64,000 bases of DNA from Blautia sp. (GCA_017475035.1 JAFVGK010000185.1:1-64000), one strand, 5' to 3'; positions 8,607-17,573 are shown, counted from the stretch's first letter. The notes: generated from the letters alone by a model not told the origin. Numbers and translations: made by a program.

Positions 8607-10208
8607 ATGAAGAACAGAAAAATGTTGGCAGTGATAATGGCTCTCAGCCTTGGGGCAACGTTAGTCGCGCCGGCTGTAGTCAGCGCTGAGGAAGCGGCCG
8701 CCGTAGAAGAGGCAGCTGAGGCTGTGGAAGAGACAGCGGAAGAAGCCGTCGAGGAAGGCGCTGAAGCGGTGGAAGAGGCAGCTGAGGCAGTGGAAGAGGC
8801 TGTCGAGGAAGGCGCTGAGGCAGTGGAAGAGGCCGTCGAAGAAGGCGCTGAAGCAGTGGAAGAGGCCGTCGAAGAAGGCGGAGAAGCTGCAGAGGATGCT
8901 GCCGAGGGAACAGAATCTACTCTGAATAACATTATCACCGGCATTGGCGCTCTTTTCGGAGAAGGCGGTGAGCTGAACGGTCTGATCAGTGAAGACGGCA
9001 TTGTCAGCGAGCTTCTGGGAGAAGGCGGTCCTTTGAGCGGGCTGGTACCGGAAGGCATAGATGTCGATGGTATCCTTGGCACTCTCAGCGAACAGCTGGG
9101 CGATGCGAACAGCCAGATTTATGAGACCGTAGAGGGTATCGTTGATATGGTGACGACAGAAGACGGGTCTCTCGATTTTGATACGATCGGTACTTTGGTA
9201 GGCTCCTTCCTGGGCGGCGGAGAAGGCTCTGAGGAAGATGAGTCTGAATATGAGAGAATCAAGAAAGAGATCGAAGAAGACGAGGCGCAGAAAGAAGCGA
9301 TTGCCGCTTATACCAAGGAACAGAATGCAGAAACTCTCGAAGCAGGAGACATCACGGTGAGCGCGGTCAGTCTTCATGATACGAAAAAGGCTCTGGATGA
9401 TGGTTCCGTGAAGGTGCTCGGCTGTGTCCGTCAGGGCAATTATGCCGCAGAAGGAGAAGAACTGCATCTGGCAGGCAGCGCTGAGGAGCTTTCCGTCTGG
9501 ACATTGGCTCAGGGTGAGGACTCTGTGTGGACGGTAACGGAAGAAAAGAAGGCGGAGAATCCGGATGACGCGGAAGAGCTTGATGCTCTGTGCCAGGAGG
9601 TTGACCTTACCGCAGAGGACGCAAAAAGAGTAATTGATAATTTCGAGATCTCTTATCTGAGTGAAATTGCAAACCTCTTTGAGGAACATCCGGAGTATAC
9701 TTCCATTGAGTATAACGGAGAGATGGTGACAAAGGAAAACATTGACAAACTGATTGAAGAATGTCTGACCAAGTTGTTTGAAGAGCTGTTCGCTTCCATG
9801 GATGAGGAAGACTCGGAAGAAGCCGAGGCTGTGGAAGAAGAGGCTGAAGCAGAAGCCGCAGAAGCTGCTGCAGAGGTTGAAGAAGCTGCAGAGGCTGTAG
9901 AGGAAGAGGCAGCAGAGGCTGCAGAAGCCGTAGAAGAGGCCGCCGCAGAGGTGGAAGAGGCAGCTGAAGAGACTGCAGAAGAGACAGAAGAGGCTGCAGA
10001 AGAGACAGAAGAGGCTGTAGAAGAGGCAGAAGAAGCTGTAGAAGAGGTAGCTGAAGAGACTGAAGAAGCTGTTGAGGAAGCAGAGGAAGAGCTGGAAGAT
10101 GCAGCTGAGGAGGCCGCTGAGGAGATCGAGGGTCTGTTGGCAGACGGGGCTGAAGAAGGTGCAGAGGATGCGGCTGATGATGCAGCAGAGGAAGAACCGG
10201 CTGCATAA
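8607..10208 (+). CDS. Secreted Ala/Glu-rich repeat protein, function unknown
   Basis: A 533-residue, very acidic protein. It starts with a signal peptide (basic MKNRK, hydrophobic core, likely cleavage after VVSA). Residues about 28-105 and 400-533 are low-complexity Ala/Glu repeats, with units such as AVEEAVEEGAE at the N-terminal end and EEAAEEAEEAVEE-like text at the C-terminal end. Both ends are probably long helices or coiled coils. The middle (about 110-395) is ordinary sequence with no domain I recognise; it includes a Gly-rich stretch and a Trp-containing segment. No LPxTG or C-terminal anchor is present, so it should be released or held non-covalently. AAAGGAG eight bases upstream supports the start. 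The DNA repeats may allow length variation. Confidence 0.78.
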   Translation: MKNRKMLAVIMALSLGATLVAPAVVSAEEAAAVEEAAEAVEETAEEAVEEGAEAVEEAAEAVEEAVEEGAEAVEEAVEEGAEAVEEAVEEGGEAAEDAAEGTESTLNNIITGIGALFGEGGELNGLISEDGIVSELLGEGGPLSGLVPEGIDVDGILGTLSEQLGDANSQIYETVEGIVDMVTTEDGSLDFDTIGTLVGSFLGGGEGSEEDESEYERIKKEIEEDEAQKEAIAAYTKEQNAETLEAGDITVSAVSLHDTKKALDDGSVKVLGCVRQGNYAAEGEELHLAGSAEELSVWTLAQGEDSVWTVTEEKKAENPDDAEELDALCQEVDLTAEDAKRVIDNFEISYLSEIANLFEEHPEYTSIEYNGEMVTKENIDKLIEECLTKLFEELFASMDEEDSEEAEAVEEEAEAEAAEAAAEVEEAAEAVEEEAAEAAEAVEEAAAEVEEAAEETAEETEEAAEETEEAVEEAEEAVEEVAEETEEAVEEAEEELEDAAEEAAEEIEGLLADGAEEGAEDAADDAAEEEPAA

Positions 10209-10293
10209 AGATATATAGAATCAATATTATGATGTTTGCAGAGAGGCTGAGTTCAGGATCCTTCGGACCATGGCTTTTCGCGGAGCTGCATAC

Positions 10294-10327
10294 AAAAAGA
10301 CCGTCGTGTATTCACGACGGTCTTTTT
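10294..10327. terminator. Bidirectional intrinsic terminator
   Basis: A perfect 15-bp stem, AAAAAGACCGTCGTG with CACGACGGTCTTTTT, around a 4-base loop. It separates the Ala/Glu-rich protein gene from the convergent small membrane protein gene. Confidence 0.92.
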
Positions 10328-10411
10328 GGCTGAAAAAGGAGCTGCTGCTTCACGACACGGTAAGCTACGAATGTAAAGCACGAATTCGTCGGAGCATCCG
10401 CAGCATCGCCT

Positions 10412-10711
10412 TCATAATAGTGCTTCTTCGAGATCTTCGTCCTCGCGCGGGTTGGTAAAAAGCCCATATATGGTGACGCCGATGCCGGCAAGAAGGAGGA
10501 TAATCCCGACTACCAGCATAATTTTAGCCAGGCGCAGGTTATTCAGCCAGATCGGGATGCTGGGAGCGTTGCTGTCGCCAAAGAGCGGGTTATCCCACCG
10601 CAGGTCTTTGATGATCTGGGTGGCGAGCCGATAGCCCTTGAACTCTACGATCGTGAGTGTAAGCCCTACCGCAGCGACTGTGCCGCCGCCAATCACCATA
10701 TTGATTCTCAT
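10412..10711 (-). CDS. Small two-helix membrane protein, unknown function
   Basis: A 99-residue protein with two hydrophobic helices (about 5-22 and 60-85) and an acidic C-terminal tail ending EDEDLEEALL. The loop between them is about 35 residues. I do not recognise the family. GGGAGG lies nine bases before the ATG, and a strong promoter (TTGACA, 17 bases, TATTCT) lies at 10783-10811, so it is probably a real single-gene unit. It is convergent with the Ala/Glu-rich gene and divergent from the coiled-coil gene at 11006. Confidence 0.7.
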   Translation of the reverse strand: MRINMVIGGGTVAAVGLTLTIVEFKGYRLATQIIKDLRWDNPLFGDSNAPSIPIWLNNLRLAKIMLVVGIILLLAGIGVTIYGLFTNPREDEDLEEALL

Positions 10712-10782
10712 AACTGTGCCTCCCGGGTAATATTGTCTCGTCTGCTGGACGGATCATTTCATCATAATGAAGTTTTGTCGTA

Positions 10783-10811
10783 AGAATAGCATATTGAAGC
10801 AAAACTGTCAA
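10783..10811 (-). promoter_or_regulatory. Sigma-A-type promoter of the small membrane protein
   Basis: Minus strand: -35 TTGACA (10811-10806), spacer of exactly 17 bases, -10 TATTCT (10788-10783). Confidence 0.7.
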
Positions 10812-10932
10812 CGAGACCTGGATTTTTTGGAAACTATGAGCAATCCTATTGTATAAAATGCCGGATCGTGTTATTGTGTACTTATGCAGATGCACCTGTT
10901 ATGAACAGGAGACGGATTGCGTGTTGGCAGTC

Positions 10933-10974
10933 CTGCCGCGAAGCGATTCGCAGAATCAGGTTTGTCGATGCAAT
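10933..10974 (+). repeat. Dispersed repeat R1, copy 1
   Basis: Contains CGAAGCGATTCGCAGAATCAGG followed by TTTGTCGATGCAAT. Close copies lie at 22884-22920 and 31038-31072. It precedes the gene at 11006. Confidence 0.65.
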
Positions 10975-11005
10975 CATTATCATTATGGAATAGGAGGAAT
11001 GAAGT

Positions 11006-11413
11006 ATGGGAAGCATTCAGTCACAGGATCAGTGGAATGAGATCGTAGATAAAATCAAGATGACAGTTGCGGATCTTTCGGAAACAGTTCAGATTGCGGG
11101 AATGGTGGCAAAGGACGAGCTTGAAAAAAGACTGGCAGATGCAAAGAGTGATCTCGTTGCCGCGCAGGAAAATATCCGGATTATGTCGGAACGGAAAGAA
11201 GGAAAATGGAACAGCATGCTGATTAAGATGCAGATGCTGGTTGAGGAAGCGAAAAAAGAACTGGAAGCAAAGAAAGCAGAGGCAGAAGCCAAGGACAAAG
11301 CGACAGCTGTGGAATATCTGAAACGCTATGCTGAGGAGTGCAACGCCATGGCCATTCTCCTTGTTGAGGAAGCAAACGAAGCGCTGCTGGAAGCAAAATC
11401 AATGGAAGAATAA
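11006..11413 (+). CDS. Coiled-coil cytoplasmic protein, paralogue of the 25693 gene
   Basis: A 135-residue, Lys/Glu/Ala-rich, almost entirely helical protein with no signal peptide or membrane segment. It aligns along residues about 45-130 with the protein encoded at 25693-26187 (AKSDLVAAQENIRI against AKGDVAAMQERLRI, then MLIKMQMLVEEAK against QLLKVQMTIEARI). The family is unknown to me. The architecture suggests a self-assembling or membrane-associated helical protein. An AATAGGAGG ribosome site supports the start. A strong hairpin terminator follows. Confidence 0.72.
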   Translation: MGSIQSQDQWNEIVDKIKMTVADLSETVQIAGMVAKDELEKRLADAKSDLVAAQENIRIMSERKEGKWNSMLIKMQMLVEEAKKELEAKKAEAEAKDKATAVEYLKRYAEECNAMAILLVEEANEALLEAKSMEE

Positions 11414-11437
11414 CAGAAAACAGGCAGGATTATAAAC

Positions 11438-11501
11438 AAAAACAGGGGGGTAAATCCTTGGGCTGACCGGCAGGGAGCGCAAGAATTTGCCCCCTGTTTT
11501 T
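11438..11501 (+). terminator. Intrinsic terminator
   Basis: AAAAACAGGGGG pairs with CCCCCTGTTTTT, and the inner AAATcCTT pairs with AAGaATTT. It ends in a T-run and closes the coiled-coil gene. Confidence 0.85.
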
Positions 11502-11598
11502 GCGCTGTATTCATACCTTAATTTTGCCGGTAGTTTCCGACACGTTTTGCTAAAATAGTGTCAAATCGCTGAAAATCACATTGATTTTGCGAAAAGAC

Positions 11599-11627
11599 TT
11601 GTGCTTTTGAATCTTATCTTGTATATT
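11599..11627 (+). promoter_or_regulatory. Promoter of the xpt/nucleoside unit
   Basis: -35 TTGTGC (11599-11604), 17-base spacer, -10 TATATT (11622-11627). Transcription would start near 11634, at the foot of the structured leader. Confidence 0.55.
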
Positions 11628-11631
11628 AAAA

Positions 11632-11766
11632 AAACGGTTGAGAAAGACTCAATCATTGAGATCCTGAGAGCTCCGGAGCGCCGGGAGCTCATGTGGATTC
11701 TGAGGGCTGATACGGTTCTGCGCGGAACGGATTTCGTTCCCGGAATCAGGGGTTTCTCAACGGTTT
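11632..11766 (+). promoter_or_regulatory. Structured 5' leader of xpt, class unknown
   Basis: A closing stem pairs 11632-11645 (AAACGGTTGAGAAA) with 11753-11766 (TTTCTCAACGGTTT) with one mismatch. Inside are at least three hairpins: CTCAA/TTGAG, GAGCTCC/GGGAGCTC, and GGAACG/CGTTCC, the last enclosed by CTGAT/ATCAG. This multibranch layout in front of a purine salvage gene suggests a regulatory RNA. I looked for the conserved purine-riboswitch core and the ykkC/PRPP core and did not find them. The ligand and mechanism are unknown. Confidence 0.5.
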
Positions 11767-11819
11767 ATCGATCCTTTATTTAATCATGAATAAAAATATG
11801 AGAAAAGGGAGAGTTTCTA

Positions 11820-12401
11820 ATGCAGCAGCTGCGGGAAGCAATTTTAACGCAAGGCCAGGGACTGGGAACGGATATCGTAAAGGTTGACATGTTCCTGAAT
11901 CATCGTATTGATACGGCACTCTTGTTTCAGATGGGAGAAGAGTTTGCCGCACGGTTTCGCTCGGATCAACCGACGATTATTCTGACGATCGAAGCCAGCG
12001 GGATTGCGATAGCCACTGCCACAGCGCATGCAATGGGAGATCTCCCTGTTGTTTTTGCAAAAAAAGGCGCTACGGTGGTTCAGTCCGAGAACCTGGCGCA
12101 GGCCAGGGTTTATTCCTTTACCCATAAAAAGGAAAATGTGATTCACGTTGAGAAAAAATACCTTCCGGCAGGCAGCAGGGTTCTGATCATTGATGATTTC
12201 CTGGCGGACGGCCAGGCCTGCAATGGCATGATCGAGCTGTGCAGGCAGCTGGCCTGCGAAGTGGTGGGGATCGGGATTGTGGTTGAAAAAGGCTTTATGC
12301 CGGGCGGAAAGATGCTCAGGGAGAAAGGAATTCATCTGGAGTCGCTTTCCGTGGTTAAGGCTATTCACGAAGGAACCATTCTGCTGGAAGAGGAAGACTG
12401 A
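11820..12401 (+). CDS. xpt: Xanthine phosphoribosyltransferase
   Basis: A 193-residue cytoplasmic enzyme, standard Xpt length, that joins PRPP and xanthine to form XMP. The PRPP-binding loop is VLIIDDFLADGQA near residues 122-134, and the N-terminal MQQLREAIL and internal TIEASGIAIA match the family. GGGAGAG precedes the ATG. It is followed within 100 bases by a nucleoside-binding lipoprotein-like gene and its ABC transporter, which fits purine salvage. In Bacillus this gene is under a purine riboswitch; here the leader is structured but lacks the core I expected. Confidence 0.93.
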   Translation: MQQLREAILTQGQGLGTDIVKVDMFLNHRIDTALLFQMGEEFAARFRSDQPTIILTIEASGIAIATATAHAMGDLPVVFAKKGATVVQSENLAQARVYSFTHKKENVIHVEKKYLPAGSRVLIIDDFLADGQACNGMIELCRQLACEVVGIGIVVEKGFMPGGKMLREKGIHLESLSVVKAIHEGTILLEEED

Positions 12402-12493
12402 CAGGCCAGGTAACACTTCGTCCCGGCAGCGCCGGGGCGATTGATAATATTTTCATTCTTTTTTATTTCCATTCCAAAGGAGGAAAAATCAAC

Positions 12494-13684
12494 ATGAAGA
12501 AATTTCTCACCTTTATGATGGCTCTTGTACTTTGTCTGAGCGCTGTTTTTGCAGTGGTAAAGACGGATAAGGCTGTTGCGGAGGAAAACGTTAAGGTCGG
12601 TTTTATTTTCCTGCATGATGAAAATTCTACCTATGATAAGAATTTCCTTGATGCTGCAGTAGAAGCCTGCACAAAGCTTGGGATCGAGTATGAGCTTCGC
12701 ACAAACATTCCGGAAGGCCAGGAGTGCTATGATGAGGCCGCCAACCTGGTTGATGAGGGCTGCAACATTATCTTTGCCGACAGCTTCGGACATGAGTCTT
12801 TCATGATTCAGGCTGCAAGGGAGTTCCCGGAAGTCGAGTTCTGCCATGCGACCGGTACACAGGCGCATACCGTAGGTCTTGCCAATTATCACAATTCTTT
12901 TGCTTCAATCTATGAGGGGCGTTATCTTGCAGGCGTAGCCGCAGGCATGAAGCTGAACGAGATGATCGCGAACGGTGAGTTTACGGAGGATGAGGCTAAG
13001 ATCGGTTATGTCGGCGCGTTCCCGTATGCAGAGGTGAAGTCCGGTTATACCAGCTTTTTCCTTGGCGCACGTTCTGTCTGCCCGACAGCCACCATGGAGG
13101 TTACCTTTACAAATTCCTGGTATGATGAAGCCCTTGAGAAGGAAGGCGCACAGATGCTGATCAGCCGCGGCTGCAAGCTGATGAGCCAGCATGCTGATTC
13201 CTGGGGCGCTCCGACTGCCTGCGAAACCGCCGGCGTACCGGATGTTTCCTATAACGGAAGCACAATTTCCGCATGCCCGAATACTTTCATCGTTTCCTCC
13301 CGTATCAACTGGGAACCGTATTTTGAGTATATGATCGGCTGCGTGGCTAACGGCGAAGAGATCGCGGCGGACTGGACAGGCACGATCGAGACCGGTTCTG
13401 TTGAGCTTACCGAGATCAATGAGGCAGTAGCCGCAGAAGGCACAACCGAGAAGATCGAGGAAGTGAAGGCCGGACTGGCTGACGGCAGCATCCATGTTTT
13501 TGATACATCTGCTTTCACAGTCGGAGGTGAGGAGCTTACCTCTTATCAGGCAGACGTAGATGACATGGGCGACTTCGTAGGCGAAACAGAGGTTATCAAG
13601 GACGGTTATTTCGCAGAGTCCGAGTACCGTTCTGCTCCGTACTTCGATCTGGACATTGATGGTATTGAGATTTTAGGCGCATAA
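12494..13684 (+). CDS. nupN: BMP-family nucleoside-binding protein of ABC importer
   Basis: A 396-residue exported solute-binding protein of the BMP/PnrA family, which binds purine nucleosides outside the membrane. A signal peptide covers about residues 1-30. The mature start KVGFIFLHDENSTYDKNF and the internal NYHNSFASIYEGRYLAGVAAG are typical of the family. The family is usually lipid-anchored, yet I see no canonical lipobox: the only N-terminal Cys sits in ALVLCLSA, so the anchoring mode is uncertain. AAAGGAGG precedes the start. The ATPase and two permeases follow directly. The symbol follows the B. subtilis nupNOPQ system by analogy. Confidence 0.88.
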   Translation: MKKFLTFMMALVLCLSAVFAVVKTDKAVAEENVKVGFIFLHDENSTYDKNFLDAAVEACTKLGIEYELRTNIPEGQECYDEAANLVDEGCNIIFADSFGHESFMIQAAREFPEVEFCHATGTQAHTVGLANYHNSFASIYEGRYLAGVAAGMKLNEMIANGEFTEDEAKIGYVGAFPYAEVKSGYTSFFLGARSVCPTATMEVTFTNSWYDEALEKEGAQMLISRGCKLMSQHADSWGAPTACETAGVPDVSYNGSTISACPNTFIVSSRINWEPYFEYMIGCVANGEEIAADWTGTIETGSVELTEINEAVAAEGTTEKIEEVKAGLADGSIHVFDTSAFTVGGEELTSYQADVDDMGDFVGETEVIKDGYFAESEYRSAPYFDLDIDGIEILGA

Positions 13685-13703
13685 AGAGCTCCTTGTAAAA
13701 CTG

Positions 13704-13741
13704 CGGGCTGTCACGGTTCTTTGGTAGAGCGGGACAGCCCG
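13704..13741 (+). terminator. Hairpin between binding protein and ATPase, possible attenuator
   Basis: CGGGCTGTC (13704-13712) pairs perfectly with GACAGCCCG (13733-13741). Only a weak T-rich tail (TTCGTTGTTT) follows. Such hairpins commonly reduce downstream expression relative to the abundant binding protein. Confidence 0.55.
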
Positions 13742-13778
13742 TTCGTTGTTTCAGAAGAAAGCGGGAGGAGGAAATCTT

Positions 13779-15476
13779 TTGGATGGCAGGATAGCTGCGG
13801 TCAGCATGAAACATATTTCGAAACGTTTCGGTAAAGTCGTCGCCAATGACAAAGTGGATCTTGACATTTATCGTGGAGAAATCCTGGCGCTGCTGGGGGA
13901 AAACGGCAGCGGGAAGACGACCCTGATGAACATGCTTTCCGGGATATATTATCCTGATGAAGGCGAGATCGCCATTGACGGGAAACCGGTAACGATCAGT
14001 TCCCCGAAGGAAGCCTTTGATCTTGGGATCGGCATGATTCATCAGCATTTTAAGCTAGTGGATGTATTGACGGCGACGGAAAATATCGTCCTGGGTCTGG
14101 ATGGGCAGCTGGATCTGAAGGGGGCCCGGACAAAAATCAGCCAAATCTGTGATGCCTATGGATTTGAGGTGGATTTAAACCAGAAAATATATGACATGTC
14201 CGTCAGCCAGAAGCAGACCGTAGAAATTATCAAGGTTCTTTATCGCGGGGCGGATATCCTGATTCTGGACGAACCGACAGCCGTGCTTACGCCCCAGGAA
14301 ACGGACAAGCTGTTTGCGGTACTGAAGAGCATGCGCGACGATGGCAAGGCGATCGTGATCATTACCCACAAGATGCATGAGGTGAAGGAGCTCTCAGATC
14401 GTGTAGCCGTTTTGCGTCATGGAGAGTATGTCGGCGATGTGCTGACGAAGGATACGGACGCCCAGGAAATGACCAACATGATGGTAGGGCATGCCGTTTC
14501 GCTGAATATCAAGAGGCCGGAACCGGTGAATCCGATGCCCCGGCTGGAGGTGAAGCATCTGACCGTGCGGAATGAAGAGGGCATGGTTAAGGTGGATGAT
14601 GTTTCCTTTACCGCATATTCCGGTGAAATCCTCGGTATTGCCGGGATTGCGGGTTCCGGGCAGAAGGAGCTTCTGGAGGCGATTATCGGACTGCAGCCGT
14701 TGGAGAGCGGAGAGATTATCTTTACCAACCCGAAAAAGGATAAGCCGGTGACCTTTTTTCATAAGAGCATGAAGCGGGTGAAGGAGCTGGGAGCCGAAGG
14801 CGCTTTTCATGATGAGAACATGCGGCCGGTTTCCTTTGACGGGATGTCCACGAAAGAAATTAAGAAATGGGTGGATTCCGGGAATGTCCTCTTCTGGGAG
14901 GATGAGATCGTGGATCTCAGGCATAAAAATCCGCAGGAAATCAGGGAGCTTGGCATTCGTCTTTCCTTCGTGCCGGAGGACCGTCTGGGAATGGGCCTGG
15001 TCGGCAGCATGGGGATTACGGACAATATGATGCTCCGCAGCTATCGGAAGGGACATCTGGGATTTGTTGACCGTAAAGCGCCGAAGGAACAGGCCGAGCA
15101 GATCATCAGGGAGCTGGAGATCGTTACCCCCGGCGTGAATACACCGGTAAGACGGCTTTCGGGCGGAAATGTGCAGAAGGTTCTGGTCGGCCGTGAGATT
15201 GCTTTTACGCCGAAGGTATTGATGGCGGCTTATCCCGTACGTGGGCTGGACATCAATTCTTCTTATACGATTTATGATCTTTTGAACCGGCAGAAGGCCA
15301 ACGGCGTCGCCGTGATTTATGTAGGCGAGGATCTGGATGTGCTGCTGGAGCTGGCGGACCGGATCCTTGTGCTTTGCGGCGGGAAGGTGAGCGGGATTAT
15401 CCCGGGACGCGGCGCGGATAAGAGAAAAGTCGGCATGATGATGACGCATGTGGGAGGTGAGAAGAACAATGGATAA
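13779..15476 (+). CDS. nupO: Nucleoside ABC transporter ATP-binding protein (two ABC domains)
   Basis: A protein of about 565 residues with two fused ATPase domains. The first has a full Walker A (GENGSGKTT), a Q-loop region and DEPTAVLTPQ. The second has a modified P-loop (GIAGSGQKE), the signature LSGGNVQKV, and VRGLDINSS in place of a normal Walker B, as in the sugar/nucleoside-import family. The start is taken as TTG 13779, seven bases after GGAGGAGG; the same frame is open from 13746, and an ATG follows at 13806. It works with the two permeases downstream, whose genes overlap. Confidence 0.9.
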   Translation: MDGRIAAVSMKHISKRFGKVVANDKVDLDIYRGEILALLGENGSGKTTLMNMLSGIYYPDEGEIAIDGKPVTISSPKEAFDLGIGMIHQHFKLVDVLTATENIVLGLDGQLDLKGARTKISQICDAYGFEVDLNQKIYDMSVSQKQTVEIIKVLYRGADILILDEPTAVLTPQETDKLFAVLKSMRDDGKAIVIITHKMHEVKELSDRVAVLRHGEYVGDVLTKDTDAQEMTNMMVGHAVSLNIKRPEPVNPMPRLEVKHLTVRNEEGMVKVDDVSFTAYSGEILGIAGIAGSGQKELLEAIIGLQPLESGEIIFTNPKKDKPVTFFHKSMKRVKELGAEGAFHDENMRPVSFDGMSTKEIKKWVDSGNVLFWEDEIVDLRHKNPQEIRELGIRLSFVPEDRLGMGLVGSMGITDNMMLRSYRKGHLGFVDRKAPKEQAEQIIRELEIVTPGVNTPVRRLSGGNVQKVLVGREIAFTPKVLMAAYPVRGLDINSSYTIYDLLNRQKANGVAVIYVGEDLDVLLELADRILVLCGGKVSGIIPGRGADKRKVGMMMTHVGGEKNNG

Positions 15477-16575
15477 ATCGAAAAAGAAGGAGCCGTTGTT
15501 CCATATTTCAAGAAGAGCAGCCCTTCCCTGGTATGCCGTCTGGGGTATCCGGCTCGCTGCAGTGATCCTGGCGCTTGCCGTCTGCGCGCTGATCAGCGTC
15601 GTTATGACGGGGCAGAATCCTTTGCAGATTTATGCTGTCACATTTAACGGTTCTTTTGGTTCTCCCCGCAAAATCTGGGTGACGCTGCAAAACGTTGCCA
15701 TGCTCTTGTGCGTTTCCCTGGCGGTGACGCCGGCTTTCCGCATGCGTTTTTGGAATATAGGCGGTGAGGGGCAGGCGTTGGTCGGCTGCCTTGCTTCTGC
15801 GGCTTGCATGATCATGCTGAGAAATATCCTGCCGAATTGGGCGGTAATCCTGTGCATGGTTGCAGCCAGCGTTGCGGCAGGTGCCATATGGGGATTGATT
15901 CCGGCTTATTTTAAGGCGAAATTCGGCACGAATGAAACGCTGTTTACATTGATGATGAATTATGTAGCTACCCAGCTGGTTGCTTATTTCTGCGTTGTAT
16001 GGGAATCGCCCAAGGGATCCGGACAGATCGGCATCATTAACCCGAATGACAACATCGGCTGGCTGCCGGATCTGTTTGGTCAGAAGTATCTTTTGAATAT
16101 CGTCATTGTCCTTATTCTTTGCATCGGTATGTATTTCTATCTGAATTTTTCCAAGCATGGGTATGAGATCGCTGTGGTAGGGGAAAGTGAGAATACCGCC
16201 CGGTATGTCGGCATAAAGGTGGACCGGATTATTATCCGTACCATGCTCCTGTCCGGCGCATTGTGCGGTATAGCCGGACTTTTGCTGACAGGCGGGACAA
16301 ATCATACGCTTACGACAACGCTGGTAGGTGGACGTGGTTTTACTGCGGTTATGGTCAGCTGGCTGGCAAAGTTTAATCCGATCTGGATGGTCCTGACCTC
16401 GTTTTTGCTGGTTTTTCTGGAAAGAGGCGCGGGTGAAGTGGCCTCCAAGATGGGGCTGAACGCATCTTTTTCTGATATCCTGACGGGCGTCATTTTGTTC
16501 TTTATTATCGGAAGTGAATTCTTTATTGCGTATCAGATCCGGATGCGTAAAAAAACAGCCAGGGAGGTGGCGTGA
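15469..16575 (+). CDS. nupP: Nucleoside ABC transporter permease 1
   Basis: Membrane protein of about 368 residues with roughly nine to ten hydrophobic segments, of the branched-chain/nucleoside permease family. Typical features are RFWNIGGEGQALVG, the loop ETLFTLMMNYVA, and a late segment with GRGFTAVMVSWLAKF. The start is the ATG at 15469, preceded by GGGAGGTGAG; it overlaps the ATPase stop by eight bases. The longer reading from 15448 is less likely. It pairs with the downstream permease. Confidence 0.9.
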   Translation: MDKSKKKEPLFHISRRAALPWYAVWGIRLAAVILALAVCALISVVMTGQNPLQIYAVTFNGSFGSPRKIWVTLQNVAMLLCVSLAVTPAFRMRFWNIGGEGQALVGCLASAACMIMLRNILPNWAVILCMVAASVAAGAIWGLIPAYFKAKFGTNETLFTLMMNYVATQLVAYFCVVWESPKGSGQIGIINPNDNIGWLPDLFGQKYLLNIVIVLILCIGMYFYLNFSKHGYEIAVVGESENTARYVGIKVDRIIIRTMLLSGALCGIAGLLLTGGTNHTLTTTLVGGRGFTAVMVSWLAKFNPIWMVLTSFLLVFLERGAGEVASKMGLNASFSDILTGVILFFIIGSEFFIAYQIRMRKKTAREVA

Positions 16576-17573
16576 GGATGTTTGATCTGGTTTCTTTTAT
16601 TCCCCGGGCCGTGGTGCAGGGGATTCCTCTTCTCTTTGGCAGCACGGGAGAGACGCTGACGGAAAAGAGCGGAAACCTGAACCTGGGGATTCCGGGCGTC
16701 ATGTATGTCGGCGGCATCAGCGGCGTAATCGGGGCGTTTTTATATGAGCAGTCTCTGGCCTCGAAGGAAGATATCAACGGGATTCTGGCGATTCTGATCC
16801 CGCTGGTCTGCTGCCTGGTCGGTTCTCTTATCATGGGCCTGATTTATTGTTTTCTGACGGTTTCGCTTCGGGCGAACCAGAATGTTACGGGACTGGCGTT
16901 GACTACGTTTGGCGTGGGAGTGGGGAATTTCTTCGGAGGCTCTTTGATCAAGCTGAGCGGCAGCTCGGTGCCTTCGATTGCCCTGTCTTCTACCAGCGCG
17001 TTTTTTCATGCTTCTTTGCCGGCGGCTGAGAGGCTCGGGTGGTTTGGCAAGGTTTTTCTTTCCTATGGATTTCTGGCTTATGTGGCGGTTATTGTTTCAC
17101 TGGTGGCGGCTTATATCCTGAATCATACAAGGGTTGGCCTGCATCTGCGGGCGGTGGGAGAGAGCCCGATGACTGCGGATGCCGCCGGCATCGATGTGGG
17201 AAAGTATAAGTATATGGCGACCTGTATCGGCAGTATGATTGCCGGGCTGGGCGGACTGTATTATGTTATGGACTATGCCAGCGGGGTCTGGAGCAACAAT
17301 GCGTTTGGCGACAGGGGATGGCTGGCTATCGCGCTGGTTATTTTTACGATCTGGAGGCCGAACCTGGGGGTGGTGTCTTCGTTCTTGTTCGGGGGGCTGT
17401 ATATTCTGCATATGTATATTCCGTCCGGCCTGAATCTGGCGGTGAAGGAGTTGTATAAGATGCTTCCTTACGTTGTGACGATTATCGTGCTGGTGATTTC
17501 CAGTGTTCGGAATAACAGGGAGAAGCAGCCGCCGCATAGTCTGGGGCTTGCGTATTTCCGGGAGGAGCGGTGA
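16572..17573 (+). CDS. nupQ: Nucleoside ABC transporter permease 2
   Basis: A 333-residue membrane protein of the same permease family. It shows TEKSGNLNLGIPGVMYVG near the N-terminus, and the conserved LRAVGESPMTADAAGIDV that is the likely ATPase-contact loop. The GTG start overlaps the upstream stop (GTGA); an ATG at 16578 is an alternative. It is the last gene of the transporter unit. No simple terminator follows, but a long palindromic repeat starts 40 bases later and may serve as one. Confidence 0.9.
   Translation: MRMFDLVSFIPRAVVQGIPLLFGSTGETLTEKSGNLNLGIPGVMYVGGISGVIGAFLYEQSLASKEDINGILAILIPLVCCLVGSLIMGLIYCFLTVSLRANQNVTGLALTTFGVGVGNFFGGSLIKLSGSSVPSIALSSTSAFFHASLPAAERLGWFGKVFLSYGFLAYVAVIVSLVAAYILNHTRVGLHLRAVGESPMTADAAGIDVGKYKYMATCIGSMIAGLGGLYYVMDYASGVWSNNAFGDRGWLAIALVIFTIWRPNLGVVSSFLFGGLYILHMYIPSGLNLAVKELYKMLPYVVTIIVLVISSVRNNREKQPPHSLGLAYFREER

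Noticed and set aside
8582..10224. Minus-strand frames of 166, 342 and 205 codons opposite the Ala/Glu-rich gene
   Set aside because: Their Ser/Ala/Leu/Pro-rich text is the complement of GC-rich repeats; the plus-strand gene has a signal peptide and ribosome site.
11632..11766. Canonical purine riboswitch or ykkC/PRPP riboswitch before xpt
   Set aside because: The conserved core words of these classes are absent, although the region is structured.
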